A DNA stretch of 64,000 nt from Ruthenibacterium avium (GTDB taxonomy: Bacteria > Bacillota > Clostridia > Oscillospirales > Ruminococcaceae), in assembly GCA_019118905.1 (NCBI GenBank), contig DWYA01000013.1:7290-71289 (forward strand). Direction: 5' to 3'. The notes below the pieces were generated by a model that saw nothing but the letters and a program-made list of their open reading frames with translations, did no database searches and was not told the DNA's origin. A program made the translations under genes and the position numbers. The first letter of the stretch is position 1. Each line of letters begins with the position of its first letter. Shown here piece after piece: positions 15,928 through 25,226 of this stretch.

Positions 15928-16554
15928 ATGAACCTTGTATTGAAGTTTTCGCGTGAGCGTCTGATTAAAGCTGGATGCCTGCTGGTTCAAATTGCATGTT
16001 ATTTTGCACTTGCCTTTTATGTGTTTGGGCTGGTGCTGAGTGTAATGGGCCGACAAACCTTTACCGTTCATACAAGCACGGGAACATATGACCGTGTGGT
16101 TTATGCGCAGGAAAGTTATGATGGCAACGCAGAGGGAATGACCATCACCACACAGGACGGGATCTATGTGAGACTGAACCAAGACGGGAAAATTGACTTG
16201 ACCAGTCAAATTGGGATTTCGCTGCTTTATGCCGTGGAGATGGTGCCGGCGGCGGTGGCGGTGTGGTTTTTGAGCCGCGTATGCACCAACGTACACCGCG
16301 GTGAAATTTTTATCGGCAAAAATGCACATTACTTATCCATTTACGGTGGAGTTCAAATTTTTTCAGCGCTTGTGGTACCATTTCTCAAGCTGTTTCTTTG
16401 TTTTGTCGTCAATCAAATGGCAGACAGTCAAATTGCCATTTCGACAGGACAAAGCTCCATGCAAAAGCTGGTAAGCGGTGTGGCTTTTGTGATTGCGGCG
16501 TATATCATTGGATATGGAGTGGGATTGCAGGACGAGGTGGATCACACATTATGA
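15928..16554 (+). CDS. DUF2975-type membrane protein
   Basis: A 208-residue membrane protein with four predicted helices: one near 18-42, a soluble loop of about 50 residues outside, then helices near 90-110, 130-155 and 175-200. This layout, and the fact that its stop overlaps the start of a small XRE regulator, match the DUF2975 + YozG-type pair common in Firmicutes. In that pairing the membrane protein is thought to control or be controlled by the HTH protein, but no mechanism is established. ATG 15928 follows GAGGTGA at short spacing; GTG 15919 belongs to that site. No enzyme motif. Confidence 0.8.
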   Translation: MNLVLKFSRERLIKAGCLLVQIACYFALAFYVFGLVLSVMGRQTFTVHTSTGTYDRVVYAQESYDGNAEGMTITTQDGIYVRLNQDGKIDLTSQIGISLLYAVEMVPAAVAVWFLSRVCTNVHRGEIFIGKNAHYLSIYGGVQIFSALVVPFLKLFLCFVVNQMADSQIAISTGQSSMQKLVSGVAFVIAAYIIGYGVGLQDEVDHTL

Positions 16555-16763
16555 TTGTAATTCGTCTTGACCGCATGTTGGCAGAGCGAAAAATGCGTTT
16601 GAATGACCTAGCCAAACAGGTGGGGATTTCGAATGTGAACTTATCGTATTTGAAAACGGGCAAGGTGCGGGCCATCCGCTTTTCAACGCTGGACGCGATT
16701 TGCCGCATTTTAGATTGTCAGCCCGGTGATATTTTGGAATATGTGCCGGACGAAGAAGAATGA
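16551..16763 (+). CDS. Small XRE-family (YozG-like) transcriptional regulator
   Basis: A 70-residue Cro/CI-type helix-turn-helix protein, essentially the bare DNA-binding domain: RLDRMLAERKMRLNDLAKQV, GISNVNLSYLKTGKVRAI (recognition helix region) and LDAICRILDCQPGDILEY. The ending is typical of YozG-like regulators. The start overlaps the DUF2975 stop (ATGA), so the two proteins are made together. Likely autoregulates the pair; the target site is not evident. Closed by the terminator at 16768-16815. Confidence 0.88.
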   Translation: MIVIRLDRMLAERKMRLNDLAKQVGISNVNLSYLKTGKVRAIRFSTLDAICRILDCQPGDILEYVPDEEE

Positions 16764-16767
16764 AAAA

Positions 16768-16815
16768 GGGCATTCCGCAAGCTTTTAGAGCTTGCGGAAT
16801 GCCCTGAATTTTTTA
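16768..16815. terminator. Terminator between convergent genes
   Basis: GGGCATTCCGCAAGC (16768-16782) pairs with GCTTGCGGAATGCCC (16790-16804), then a T-run. It serves the DUF2975/XRE operon and, by its A-rich left side, possibly the convergent surface-protein operon. Confidence 0.85.
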
Positions 16816-16836
16816 TCAGTCGATTTTGGAAAATGC

Positions 16837-17955
16837 TCAGCGGCGTTTGCGCACGATAGCAATTCCCACGCCGATAATGGCAATCACCAAGAGGATAATC
16901 ACGCCAATCATAATCGTGTTGGCAATATTTCCGGTGGGCTGTGCCTGTGCCGCCTCTGCGTTAGACCCACTTTGTGCCGGTGCCGTGCTTTCGCTGGCGG
17001 GCACCGACGAAGAAGCAGATGTGCTGGAAGGCGCTTCGCTCTTCGACTCCGAAGAAGATGCTGCCGAGGAGGAAGAACCGGAAGAGGCCGGCTTTTTATT
17101 GGCAGAAGATGCTGCCCCAGCAGGATTGTTAGCGGGAGTTGTGACCGTGTTGACTCCGCCCGGCGTCGGTGTGGTCGGCGTTGTCGGCGCAGTGCCGGTG
17201 CCGCCGGACGAGTTGCCCGACGAACTTCCGCCGGCTGCTACAAGCCCTTGAATTGCGGCGTTCAGCGCGTTGGTGGCGGCATCGACGCTTTCCTGCGTGG
17301 AGTCAGCCGCAGCCAGCACGGCTTTTGCGCTGCGCAGCGCTGCTTGCAGCGCATTCCAGCTGTCGGTGGTATACTCTGCGGCATTTTTGGCCTCTGCCGT
17401 GGCAACGGCGTTCGCCAATGCAGTAAAGTCAACTTTTGCGGCGTTGTTTTCGCCGCCTTCCCCTACAACCAGCTGTACAACGCTGCCGGTATCAATGGCG
17501 GGTGCATTCATTACTTCGCTGGAGGTATTAACCAATTTCAGCGAATCGGAAATCGGCTGGACGGAAACCGTTAAGCCTGTTGCATCCTGCGTGGAAGCTT
17601 TAATGCTGCCGAGCAAAGTGCTGTCTTGCTGAAACAAAGCATTCTTACCGGACAAATAGAGCGTTAAGCGACCCGTTTGGGCATTATAGCGATACTCTTG
17701 AATATTGGCCGGCAAGCCGCTGTCAAAGGCAAACCAGACGCTGGCTTTTTCAGAGGAGCCCGCAGTTACATTTACTTGAAAGCTGAGGCTGACAGCGGTG
17801 ACCTCCTGAGCGGAATCGGACAGATTTAAGGTGGTGGCCGCCTGGTCGGAAGTGGCCTGCATGGACACGCTTGCAGACGAAACGGCAAATGCCGCAGGAA
17901 TGAAACCCGCAAGCATCACCGCCCCGCATACAAGCCCGGCAATTATTTTTTTCAT
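16837..17955 (-). CDS. Secreted, membrane-anchored protein with cohesin-like and FIVAR domains
   Basis: A 372-residue surface protein. Starting at ATG 17955 behind AAGGAG it has a signal peptide (1-24, cleavage near AFAVSS). Residues about 28-150 are beta-rich with alternating stretches such as VTAVSLSFQVNVTAG, ASVWFAFDSGLPANIQEY and LTLYLSGKNALFQ, resembling the cohesin fold. Then come a FIVAR-like helical module (about 170-238, VDFTALANAVATAEAKNAAE...), a 100-residue Ser/Pro/Thr linker, one membrane helix (about 346-367) and a Lys-Arg tail. No LPxTG sorting motif precedes the helix, so anchoring is by the helix. It lies 95 bases downstream of the dockerin-bearing M60 protease gene and is probably co-transcribed. 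The cohesin call is by pattern only. Confidence 0.7.
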   Translation of the reverse strand: MKKIIAGLVCGAVMLAGFIPAAFAVSSASVSMQATSDQAATTLNLSDSAQEVTAVSLSFQVNVTAGSSEKASVWFAFDSGLPANIQEYRYNAQTGRLTLYLSGKNALFQQDSTLLGSIKASTQDATGLTVSVQPISDSLKLVNTSSEVMNAPAIDTGSVVQLVVGEGGENNAAKVDFTALANAVATAEAKNAAEYTTDSWNALQAALRSAKAVLAAADSTQESVDAATNALNAAIQGLVAAGGSSSGNSSGGTGTAPTTPTTPTPGGVNTVTTPANNPAGAASSANKKPASSGSSSSAASSSESKSEAPSSTSASSSVPASESTAPAQSGSNAEAAQAQPTGNIANTIMIGVIILLVIAIIGVGIAIVRKRR

Positions 17956-18050
17956 AGGATTCTCCTTGCGTTGTTTTGTAAAGAACAATTTTCGCAAAGC
18001 GGCGCTCTGCGCATTTGGCTTGAACAGAGCACCGCTTTGGAAAAGATTAC

Positions 18051-21000
18051 TTACGGCTCAAGGGTGATAGAAGGTAATTCGGCAGGAACGCTGACAGGCA
18101 GTGTGTCGCTGACAAGACGCTGGCCTGCGTTGGTGTCGGCTGAATCGACGCGATACAGCTCGACGCGGATTTGCTCAGGCATTGTAAAGTCGTTGCCCGG
18201 CTCAATCCAATATACCCAAGTACCGTCGGAGGTTTCACCCAGTTCGCCATGCTCGGGCACATCGGCCAAAATGATTTGGCTGGCGTGATAGTTGCCCTCG
18301 CTGTCCTTGGCGGAAACAACGTTTCCTTCCATGTCAAACGGCATGACAACGTTATACGCAGGGTTTCCTTTGTAAGTTCCGGTGAGTACAATGGAACCGG
18401 CCGGAATCTTTTCGCCGGTTTCAGCCTCATAGACATAGTCGTTTTTCAGTACGCCAATGCCTTGTACATTCAGTTCGACATTATCGCCTGTGGGGCCGAG
18501 GATATCCAGCTCGGACAGCGTAACGGTGCCGCCGGCAGGATTGTGAATGGTGAGGCGCAGCTGAGAAGCATCATACGTTTTCACCCAGTCGCCGTCCTCA
18601 TTCGGAAAATAGACAACCGCGGTTTCATTGCCCTCGGGCAAAGTACCGGTATAAATATCTTTCCAGTCGGTGCCGTTGGTGCTGACCTGCACCGTGCAGC
18701 TGACGCTGCCCACACCGCCGCTGACCGTATACTTCATGGCGGTTACTTCCAGTGTTTCATGGAAGTCCACGGTGATGACGGCATCTTTTTCTTCGGTGGT
18801 TCCGGTGTAGGTGGTGGAAGCATCGTTATCTGCGATGGTATAAATCGCGGAAACGGTTTCCGGTGCACAGGGATCTTCATGGTCTGCCGGGGGAGTGGTA
18901 TCCTGCTCGGAAACCAGATTGGTCTCCAGCGTCCAGTTGTCTTTGCCATATGCGCCATCGTGAGCAATCTTTAAGGCGGGCAGGGCTTTGACGTTGGAAC
19001 GGTTCATGAACTGATCCACTGCCGCAACTTCGTAAACGATGGTGCGGTTGTTCATGGAAGAAACCGTATCGGTAAAGGTGGTTTGAGTGGTGTAACCGAC
19101 CACCTGACGCTTCGGCTGGCCGTTTTCATAGGTGACGCGCGTAATTTCATAGCCTGCGATGGTGGAGGCATCTATGCCGCTTTCCAAAGCAAATTGGAAT
19201 ACCACTTGGTTCGGCTGCGCGCCAATGGAAGCGCTGGTGGCGTCGGAAAGAACATCCTTGCCGCTGACCGTGAGCGTGCTTTCCTCTGCACTGTGTGCAA
19301 AAATGTAGTCGCGTGCGGCATCATTGATGTAATACAATGTGCGGGCTTCTGCCGGGAACTGCTCCATATAGGTTTTCGTTTCGGCATTCGGCGTCATACC
19401 CCAGCGGGTGAAGAAATCGGTGAGATTCTTCTCGGCAGCGGCACTGGCCAGACGCATCAGGTTTTGGTCGGTGTCGTTCGTGAGTTTCAAAGCAACCGAG
19501 CCGGGCGCTTTGGAGGTGTCGCGTGCATAAGTGTCGACACGCGCGAAGAAACGGCTGTCCAAAAGGGTTTGGTAATCGTCATACATGACGTACTCATAGT
19601 CCTTGTCATACGCCAGATGCAGCTGCCAGTAAAGCGCAAGCTGTGTAAATACATCGGAAGAAGGTCCGGTGGTACCGCTGGTTACTTTGTCATAAACTGC
19701 ATCGTAACCAAAGCGGGTTGCACCGTTTGCATAGGTAGCCAGCTGGGCAAAATAGTTGTTGGTGACCTCTGCGACAGCATAAGCGCTTTGGTTGATTTCG
19801 TGGCCGATTTCGTGTGCAATGCCCCAGCCGAACAAATCGCCCGAAACATACTTTCCGGCTTCATCCAGCACGACGGGCTGTCCTGCTGCAAGGCCGGGCA
19901 CAGAATCCCACTCAATGCCGATGTGGTTTCCGGCAGCGTACATAAACGCACCGGCAAACATACGTTGATAACGGATATTCAGCTGCTGCCAAGGCGTGTC
20001 GTTTTTATCGCCTGCACCGGAGAGTGTGGTTAAGCCTTTGTGCTGATAGAACAGCTCCATGGCTTGCTCCATCGCGTTGATGCTGGAAGCGAGCTGCTGG
20101 GCTTTTTGCGTGCTGTCGCCGCTGAGACCCTTCAAGATTTGGCTTGCGGGAACGGAGAACATCATGTGATCCATCACGATGTCTGTCGTGTTCAAAATGC
20201 AGGTTTTCTCGTCATACTCATGGCTGCTGACAGATGTGAAAGAAGAACCGGCGTGCTCGCTTTCGTGCGATGCTTGCAGGGAGGAAACATAAGCTTCCAG
20301 CTGCTGGACGTAGGCGGTAATTGCCTCGTTGCGCTGAGTTTCATCTGTCATGCCGCGAACGTTCAAGACAGGGAACACAGTGCCGCCGTCTACACGCACA
20401 ACATACTGTTTGGATGCGTCATATTTGGCGTTGGAGGCGTACTGGACATAAAGTGCGCCGCCTTGTTCGGCTGCGATGGTTTGCAGCTGGGGAATAGTCA
20501 GCTCATTGCGGCCAATTTTCAGGCTGCCCACCACCTTGGAAACGGTGTTGTGCTCGGCGTACTGCTGGGTAGCAACCAGCTCCAGCGGAGTGCTGTCGCC
20601 TGTGGCAGAGCCTTCGCTGCCGACATAGAGCACCACGATTTCGCCGGCGGCTGCCGAGACACCCAGCGGCTGCCATGCGTTGAGGCCCGTAATGCCGAGA
20701 CCGTTGTCGCGAGAGGGAACCATGGCATTATTGATGACAATGGAACCGCCCAAAGAAGTTTGCGACAGCAAGCCGCGTGCATTGTCCAGCTCTTTTTGCA
20801 GCAGAGCACGGTCGGGGTGGTAAGCACCGCCCGCATCGGGAGTATCCAAACGGGTTTGCAGTGCGTTGATGGTTTCTTCGTTGACATTGCCGTTCAAGGT
20901 AATGTGCAAATCGTCGGCGTACAAGGCGAAGATGTCATCTTCTAAGCTGTCATAAGTGTGCAGACGCATTTCTGCAATGGTGACGGACGGCATCCAGTAG

Positions 21001-23471
21001 GGATGGCCGACGCACACACGAAGTTCCTGAGTGCTGATACCGCCGGGAATTTTAATCAGATAATATTTGCGTCCGTTTTCATCGGTTCGCTGACCAATGG
21101 TGACATTGGAAACCTGCTGCTCTTTGCCGGACTCGTCCTTGGCATAAACGCGAACGCGTCCATAGTAGCCGGAATCCTCGGGCTGTGCCAGAGAAATCAT
21201 ACCAATGTTGTAAGTATCGTCCAGTGTGACGCGGATACCGCCGTTGTCGGGGTAGGTTGCGCCGTCATCCCAGTCGTTCATACGATAGTAGGACGCATAA
21301 TCGTTATCAAACACACCAAGAGCGCTGTCGCCGCTGTCCAGCGGGCTGTTTTCCATCGTGCCGACAGCATGAGCTGCCGAGGTGATATGTGCGCTCAGTG
21401 CGCCCGTGCCGGTAGCGAAGTTAATCAGCTGGAAGGCGGGCAGCTGCGCGGGTGTAGCGTTTGCGGTGGAGGCTTCGTTCACGGCGCTGGCCGGGCCTTC
21501 GCCGAAATCATTGGTGCCGGTGACATAAACTTCATACACCGTATTGCTCAAGAGATCGGGAATGGTGCAGCTGTTGGTGGTCAGACCGGAAATCGGGGTA
21601 TAGGTTTCGGTGCCTTTTTGACGGTAGTATACGGTGTAGGTATCCGTATCCTCCATGTTTTTCCACTTGGCGTCAATGCGTCCGAACAAACCGGTCAAAG
21701 TTAAATTGTCGGGTGCGGGGGGCTTGCCTTCGGGTTTGGGGGTAACGGTGACAGGGTCGCTGTATCCGCTCTTCCAAGTGCCGTTCAAAGACTGTACACG
21801 CACGGTGTACTCGGTGTTGTTGACAAGCTTTTTGCCGCCGAAGGTGGTGACGGTCAAGCTGGTAAGCGCTGTGCGGAAGGTTTCCTCCTGTCCGTTCAGG
21901 GAAACCGATACTTCATAGCCGGTCACGTTGACGCTGGGCTTCCAAGTGACGGTGAAGGACTTGTTGCCCGCCTGTGCGCTGACTCCTTCCGGGATGTTCA
22001 TTTCCGGCTGGGGAATGCGGCTTTCCATATCGTTGAGAAATTCCACTTTGGAGATTTCGGCAAGATTGGTGGGCTTTTGGGTGCCCTGAATGACAAACGT
22101 CACTTTCTTGACGGCGATTTGGCCGCCGAAGCTGATGGAGAGCGTGCCGTCCGGCTGGGCAGTTACTTTGCCGCCGGAGCGGAACGCGGCAAACAGGTCG
22201 ATTCCGCCGTTGCGGTAGGGAATTTCCATGACCTCAACGGTACCGTCTTCCTTTTCGTAATTCACAAAGATGCTGGCCTGTGTGATAGCGTTGTCGACGC
22301 CAACGGGAGCATCCAGCAGCAAACCTTCCATCTTGGCAGAGGTTTCAAAATTGAAATCCAGCGTAATGGGGGTTGCTTCGGAAATGTTGGAACCGGTGGC
22401 GGTTTTCAGCACAACGCCTTCGGAAGCTTTATCACTGGTTAAGCTCTCGATGCTGCCGGAGGATACGCGCGTATCACTGCCCGTGGAGGCTGTGGCAGAG
22501 GACGAGGGAACAAACGTGGAAAGATAAGCTTGTGTATCCAAGGTGTTTTGGTAGCCAATGGAAACATACTGAAGATCGGCCAAGTCCACTACGCCGTCGC
22601 CGTTCAAATCGCCGGAGGCTGTTTGGCTGCCCGACTCCAGCTGATTGACCTGTGTCTGCACGTCGGCAGAATCAACGGCGCCGTCGCCGTTGACGTCACC
22701 AATCAGCAAAAGGCCGGGGTGTTTGCTGCCGCTGGTGTAGTTGTAGCCGCCAAGCACACCGGTGAACAGCTGAACCTCATACAGAAGCGTATCCACAGTG
22801 AATTCCTGGGTGTAACGGGCAAAGCCGTCGGCAACGACCACCAGTGTATAATGGCCGGGGACAAGCTGCGGCGCATAGGCCGTTACGGTGGGAATTTCAC
22901 TGCCGCCGGTAGCCGGCAGGGTAACAGTGGTGTGGTACTTGGTGGGGCCGTTTACATAAACTTGAAAAAGCGTGTCCTTTTTCAGCGCAAGGGCCGACGA
23001 AATCACAACGCGCACAGCGCCGTGCTCGGCATCCGTGGGGATTTCCGGCTCCTCTTCCGGCTCTTGTGTTTCCGAAGAAGATTCGGAGGAAGAAACGCTC
23101 TGAGCCTCCGGTTTCGGGGTGCTTTCCGATGTGCTCTGGGAGGTGCTTTCACTTACGGGCACACTTTCTGAGCTGCTTTGAGAGCTGCTTTCCGGCACGC
23201 TTTCCGATGTGCTTTCGGGCCCAGACTGCGAAGTGCTTTCCGCAGTGTCGGAAAAGCCGCCGTTGAAGAAGTCGTCATCCAAAAAATTGTCGTCCAGAAA
23301 ACCGTCCGACGCACTTTCCGACGCAGGACGGGTGTCTGATTCGGTGACGGTGACATCAGCCGGCGGCATGTTAATCGACAAGCCGCCGCTTTCCTGTGCG
23401 AAAGCGACCGCAGGCGAAAGCCCGGTGAAGGCCATGCATAGGCTGATAAAAATGGCGAGGGTACGTTTCAA
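18051..23471 (-). CDS. Large secreted M60-like metalloprotease with dockerin, FN3 and discoidin-like modules
   Basis: A 1,806-residue extracellular protein, probably a mucin or glycoprotein protease. TTG 23471 (LKRTLAIFISL) is preceded by AAAGGAAGTG and starts a clear signal peptide ending near VAFA; the frame upstream to 23855 overlaps the promoter. Modules: Ser-rich spacer (about 45-145); dockerin with two calcium loops, GDVNGDGAVDSADV and GDLNGDGVVDLADL (about 255-305); two FN3 domains (about 490-670); discoidin-like domain (about 680-840); peptidase M60 domain with zinc motif HEIGHEIN (about 1217) and the downstream Glu in YAVAEVTNNY; then a further Ig/FN3-like part and a second discoidin-like domain (about 1530-1700). 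M60 enzymes cut O-glycosylated mucins. The neighbour gene encodes a cohesin-like anchor. Confidence 0.88.
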   Translation of the reverse strand: MKRTLAIFISLCMAFTGLSPAVAFAQESGGLSINMPPADVTVTESDTRPASESASDGFLDDNFLDDDFFNGGFSDTAESTSQSGPESTSESVPESSSQSSSESVPVSESTSQSTSESTPKPEAQSVSSSESSSETQEPEEEPEIPTDAEHGAVRVVISSALALKKDTLFQVYVNGPTKYHTTVTLPATGGSEIPTVTAYAPQLVPGHYTLVVVADGFARYTQEFTVDTLLYEVQLFTGVLGGYNYTSGSKHPGLLLIGDVNGDGAVDSADVQTQVNQLESGSQTASGDLNGDGVVDLADLQYVSIGYQNTLDTQAYLSTFVPSSSATASTGSDTRVSSGSIESLTSDKASEGVVLKTATGSNISEATPITLDFNFETSAKMEGLLLDAPVGVDNAITQASIFVNYEKEDGTVEVMEIPYRNGGIDLFAAFRSGGKVTAQPDGTLSISFGGQIAVKKVTFVIQGTQKPTNLAEISKVEFLNDMESRIPQPEMNIPEGVSAQAGNKSFTVTWKPSVNVTGYEVSVSLNGQEETFRTALTSLTVTTFGGKKLVNNTEYTVRVQSLNGTWKSGYSDPVTVTPKPEGKPPAPDNLTLTGLFGRIDAKWKNMEDTDTYTVYYRQKGTETYTPISGLTTNSCTIPDLLSNTVYEVYVTGTNDFGEGPASAVNEASTANATPAQLPAFQLINFATGTGALSAHITSAAHAVGTMENSPLDSGDSALGVFDNDYASYYRMNDWDDGATYPDNGGIRVTLDDTYNIGMISLAQPEDSGYYGRVRVYAKDESGKEQQVSNVTIGQRTDENGRKYYLIKIPGGISTQELRVCVGHPYWMPSVTIAEMRLHTYDSLEDDIFALYADDLHITLNGNVNEETINALQTRLDTPDAGGAYHPDRALLQKELDNARGLLSQTSLGGSIVINNAMVPSRDNGLGITGLNAWQPLGVSAAAGEIVVLYVGSEGSATGDSTPLELVATQQYAEHNTVSKVVGSLKIGRNELTIPQLQTIAAEQGGALYVQYASNAKYDASKQYVVRVDGGTVFPVLNVRGMTDETQRNEAITAYVQQLEAYVSSLQASHESEHAGSSFTSVSSHEYDEKTCILNTTDIVMDHMMFSVPASQILKGLSGDSTQKAQQLASSINAMEQAMELFYQHKGLTTLSGAGDKNDTPWQQLNIRYQRMFAGAFMYAAGNHIGIEWDSVPGLAAGQPVVLDEAGKYVSGDLFGWGIAHEIGHEINQSAYAVAEVTNNYFAQLATYANGATRFGYDAVYDKVTSGTTGPSSDVFTQLALYWQLHLAYDKDYEYVMYDDYQTLLDSRFFARVDTYARDTSKAPGSVALKLTNDTDQNLMRLASAAAEKNLTDFFTRWGMTPNAETKTYMEQFPAEARTLYYINDAARDYIFAHSAEESTLTVSGKDVLSDATSASIGAQPNQVVFQFALESGIDASTIAGYEITRVTYENGQPKRQVVGYTTQTTFTDTVSSMNNRTIVYEVAAVDQFMNRSNVKALPALKIAHDGAYGKDNWTLETNLVSEQDTTPPADHEDPCAPETVSAIYTIADNDASTTYTGTTEEKDAVITVDFHETLEVTAMKYTVSGGVGSVSCTVQVSTNGTDWKDIYTGTLPEGNETAVVYFPNEDGDWVKTYDASQLRLTIHNPAGGTVTLSELDILGPTGDNVELNVQGIGVLKNDYVYEAETGEKIPAGSIVLTGTYKGNPAYNVVMPFDMEGNVVSAKDSEGNYHASQIILADVPEHGELGETSDGTWVYWIEPGNDFTMPEQIRVELYRVDSADTNAGQRLVSDTLPVSVPAELPSITLEP

Positions 23472-23631
23472 TTCGACACTTCCTTTCTGAATTGCGCTCG
23501 AAAAAGCAGGGCGGCGCGACCCCGGCACGCATCGTGCAAAAAAGTGGAGGACGGCGCATGAGGACAGGCCCCGTCCGGCACGGATGGTACATGGCAATGC
23601 CTGAAAAGGCAGTTTGCCTTTTATATTGTAT

Positions 23632-23660
23632 ATTATAATATCGAACCAGGGGAAAAGCAA
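23632..23660 (-). promoter_or_regulatory. Sigma-A promoter of the M60 protease operon
   Basis: Minus strand: TTGCTT (23660-23655), 17-base spacer, TATAAT (23637-23632). The start would lie near 23625, giving a leader of about 155 bases before the TTG start. Confidence 0.7.
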
Positions 23661-23930
23661 TTCTGTTTTAGCGAAACAGGGCGCTTTTAGGCGCTTTTCT
23701 GCGATTTTTACCAAAGGCTGACGCAGGGGAAAAAGCCTTTGTGCAAAAGAGAAAATAAAAAGGGAAAAAATGGACAGGGGAAACCAATAAAAATATTCAT
23801 AATTATAATAAATATACATTTTAGCCAAGGGCTCAAAAAACGGAATACTGTGCATTTTACCCAGTTAAAAACAAATAACTCGCTAAAAACAGGCAAAAAA
23901 GCATAAAATTAAAAACTTTATCGGAAATGC

Positions 23931-23959
23931 TTGACGATGAATAAATATGCGTGTATAAT
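23931..23959 (+). promoter_or_regulatory. Sigma-A promoter of the amino-acid ABC operon
   Basis: TTGACG (23931-23936), 17-base spacer, TATAAT (23954-23959) with a TG extension; about 60 bases of leader before the gene. Confidence 0.8.
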
Positions 23960-24026
23960 GAGGGCAATGAAAAGAGTGAACGCCCCGCTTAACCGCGGGC
24001 ACAAAGAAAAAAGGAGAGAGCACAAC

Positions 24027-24941
24027 ATGAAAAAGGTAACGGCATTTTTGACGGCCTTGACACTGGCCATCGGCTTGACGGCATGTTCCGGCGCAAGCAG
24101 CAGCACCGCTTCCGGCGCGGCTGAGAGCACAGCGGCTTCTGCACCCGCTGCCCCTTCCGCATCTGCGGCGGCTTCGGGAAGTGCAGCCGGCGTTGTAGGC
24201 GGCGACCCCGCTGAACACACTGTGGAGGCCATCAAGGCACGCGGCAAGCTGATTGTGACGACAGAAGCGACTTATCCTCCCTTTGAGTTCCAAGACGAGA
24301 GCGGCAACATTGTGGGCTTGGACGCAAAGCTGGCTCAGGCGCTGGCCGACGAGCTGGGCGTGGAGCTGGAGATTCAGAATATCGACTTTAACAGCGTTGT
24401 GACCGAAGTTCAGGCGGGCAACGCCGACATGGCAATTGCGGGCCTGTCCCCGACGCCTGAGCGTAAAGAAAGCGTTGACATGAGCGACCTGTACTATGGC
24501 GGCGGCCAATGTATGCTGGTTTTGGCAGAAAATGTTGACAAATACGCCACCAAAGAGAGCCTGGCCGGACAGACTCTGGCAACCCAAAAGGGCGCTATTC
24601 AGCAAACGCTGATGGCCGAGCAGTTTGCAGACAGCGAGGCGCTGCTGCTGCCGAAATTCCCGCAGTGCATTGCAGAGCTGAAAACAGGCGCTTGCGCGGC
24701 TGTGCTGATTGACGAAGTGAGCGCAAAGCAGTACATGGAGACCACCGAGGGCTTGGCCATTGGCAAGGTGCCCGTGGAGACCGACCCCGCTGCTAACGGA
24801 AACGCGATTGCTGTGATGAAGGGCAACACCGACTTGCTGGAGTTTGTCAACGAGAAGATTGCAGCATACACCGAGGACGGCAGCATTCAGACATGGTTTG
24901 ACGAAGCACAGGCAAAAGCTTCTGAAATGGGTGTGCTGTAA
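24027..24941 (+). CDS. Amino-acid ABC transporter, substrate-binding lipoprotein
   Basis: Extracytoplasmic receptor of a polar amino-acid importer. ATG 24027 follows AAAGGAGAG. The 304-residue preprotein has a lipoprotein signal ending LTACS, with the lipid-bearing Cys, then an Ala/Ser-rich linker (about 20-60) and the SBP_bac_3 fold: LIVTTEATYPPFEFQDESG, GLDAKLAQALADELG, IAGLSPTPERKESVDMSDLYY and AVLIDEVSAKQYM. The opening 'TTEATYPPFEF' is characteristic of glutamine/cystine/arginine-type receptors, without fixing the ligand. The permease and ATPase genes follow after a hairpin that may lower their expression relative to this gene. Confidence 0.93.
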   Translation: MKKVTAFLTALTLAIGLTACSGASSSTASGAAESTAASAPAAPSASAAASGSAAGVVGGDPAEHTVEAIKARGKLIVTTEATYPPFEFQDESGNIVGLDAKLAQALADELGVELEIQNIDFNSVVTEVQAGNADMAIAGLSPTPERKESVDMSDLYYGGGQCMLVLAENVDKYATKESLAGQTLATQKGAIQQTLMAEQFADSEALLLPKFPQCIAELKTGACAAVLIDEVSAKQYMETTEGLAIGKVPVETDPAANGNAIAVMKGNTDLLEFVNEKIAAYTEDGSIQTWFDEAQAKASEMGVL

Positions 24942-25226
24942 GACACCGCACAAAACAAGGATCTGGGGACGCTGAAAAGCGTGAATACAAACGGGAAAGA
25001 ACGGCGCCGGTGGGATGGCGCCGGTTAGAGATAAAACTTGAATGGAACGGCGGCGACCAAAAGGCGGGAAGCAATGGCGACCAAAAAGAACCGCACGCTG
25101 GCCGCAAAACGATTCGGCGCAGGAAAATCAGCCTGCGCCGAATCGTGTGTGTTTGTCCGGCAAGTGCTGCCGGAAAGGATGAGACGAAATAAGATATCTT
25201 TTTTGTCTGCAAAAAAGGAGTAAAAC
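24942..25226 (+). other. Intercistronic spacer with hairpins
   Basis: 285 bases between receptor and permease genes. It contains CGGCGCCGG...GGCGCCGG (about 25002-25023) and the strong stem at 25109-25146. No reading frame with a convincing start was found; the spacer is long for a single operon and probably adjusts receptor to transporter ratio. Confidence 0.5.
25109..25146 (+). terminator. Intercistronic hairpin / partial terminator
   Basis: ACGATTCGGCGCAGG (25109-25123) pairs with CCTGCGCCGAATCGT (25132-25146) around eight bases. It is followed by GTGTGTTTG rather than a clean T-run, so it probably attenuates or protects the upstream mRNA end. Confidence 0.6.

Larger units (their letters stand above)
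23472..24026. other. Divergent intergenic region with two strong promoters
   Basis: 555 bases between the M60 protease gene (minus) and the amino-acid binding protein gene (plus). It holds the promoter at 23632-23660 (minus), a leader of about 160 bases for the protease gene that is GC-rich and may fold, an AT-rich stretch of about 250 bases (23700-23930), and the promoter at 23931-23959 (plus). No coding frame with a ribosome site was seen. Confidence 0.6.

Noticed and set aside
16837..17955. Sortase-anchored protein
   Set aside because: There is no LPxTG-type motif before the membrane helix; QPTGN is not a standard match.
23472..23855. 128-codon N-terminal extension of the M60 protease
   Set aside because: It overlaps the promoter and leader, and the signal peptide begins at the TTG at 23471.
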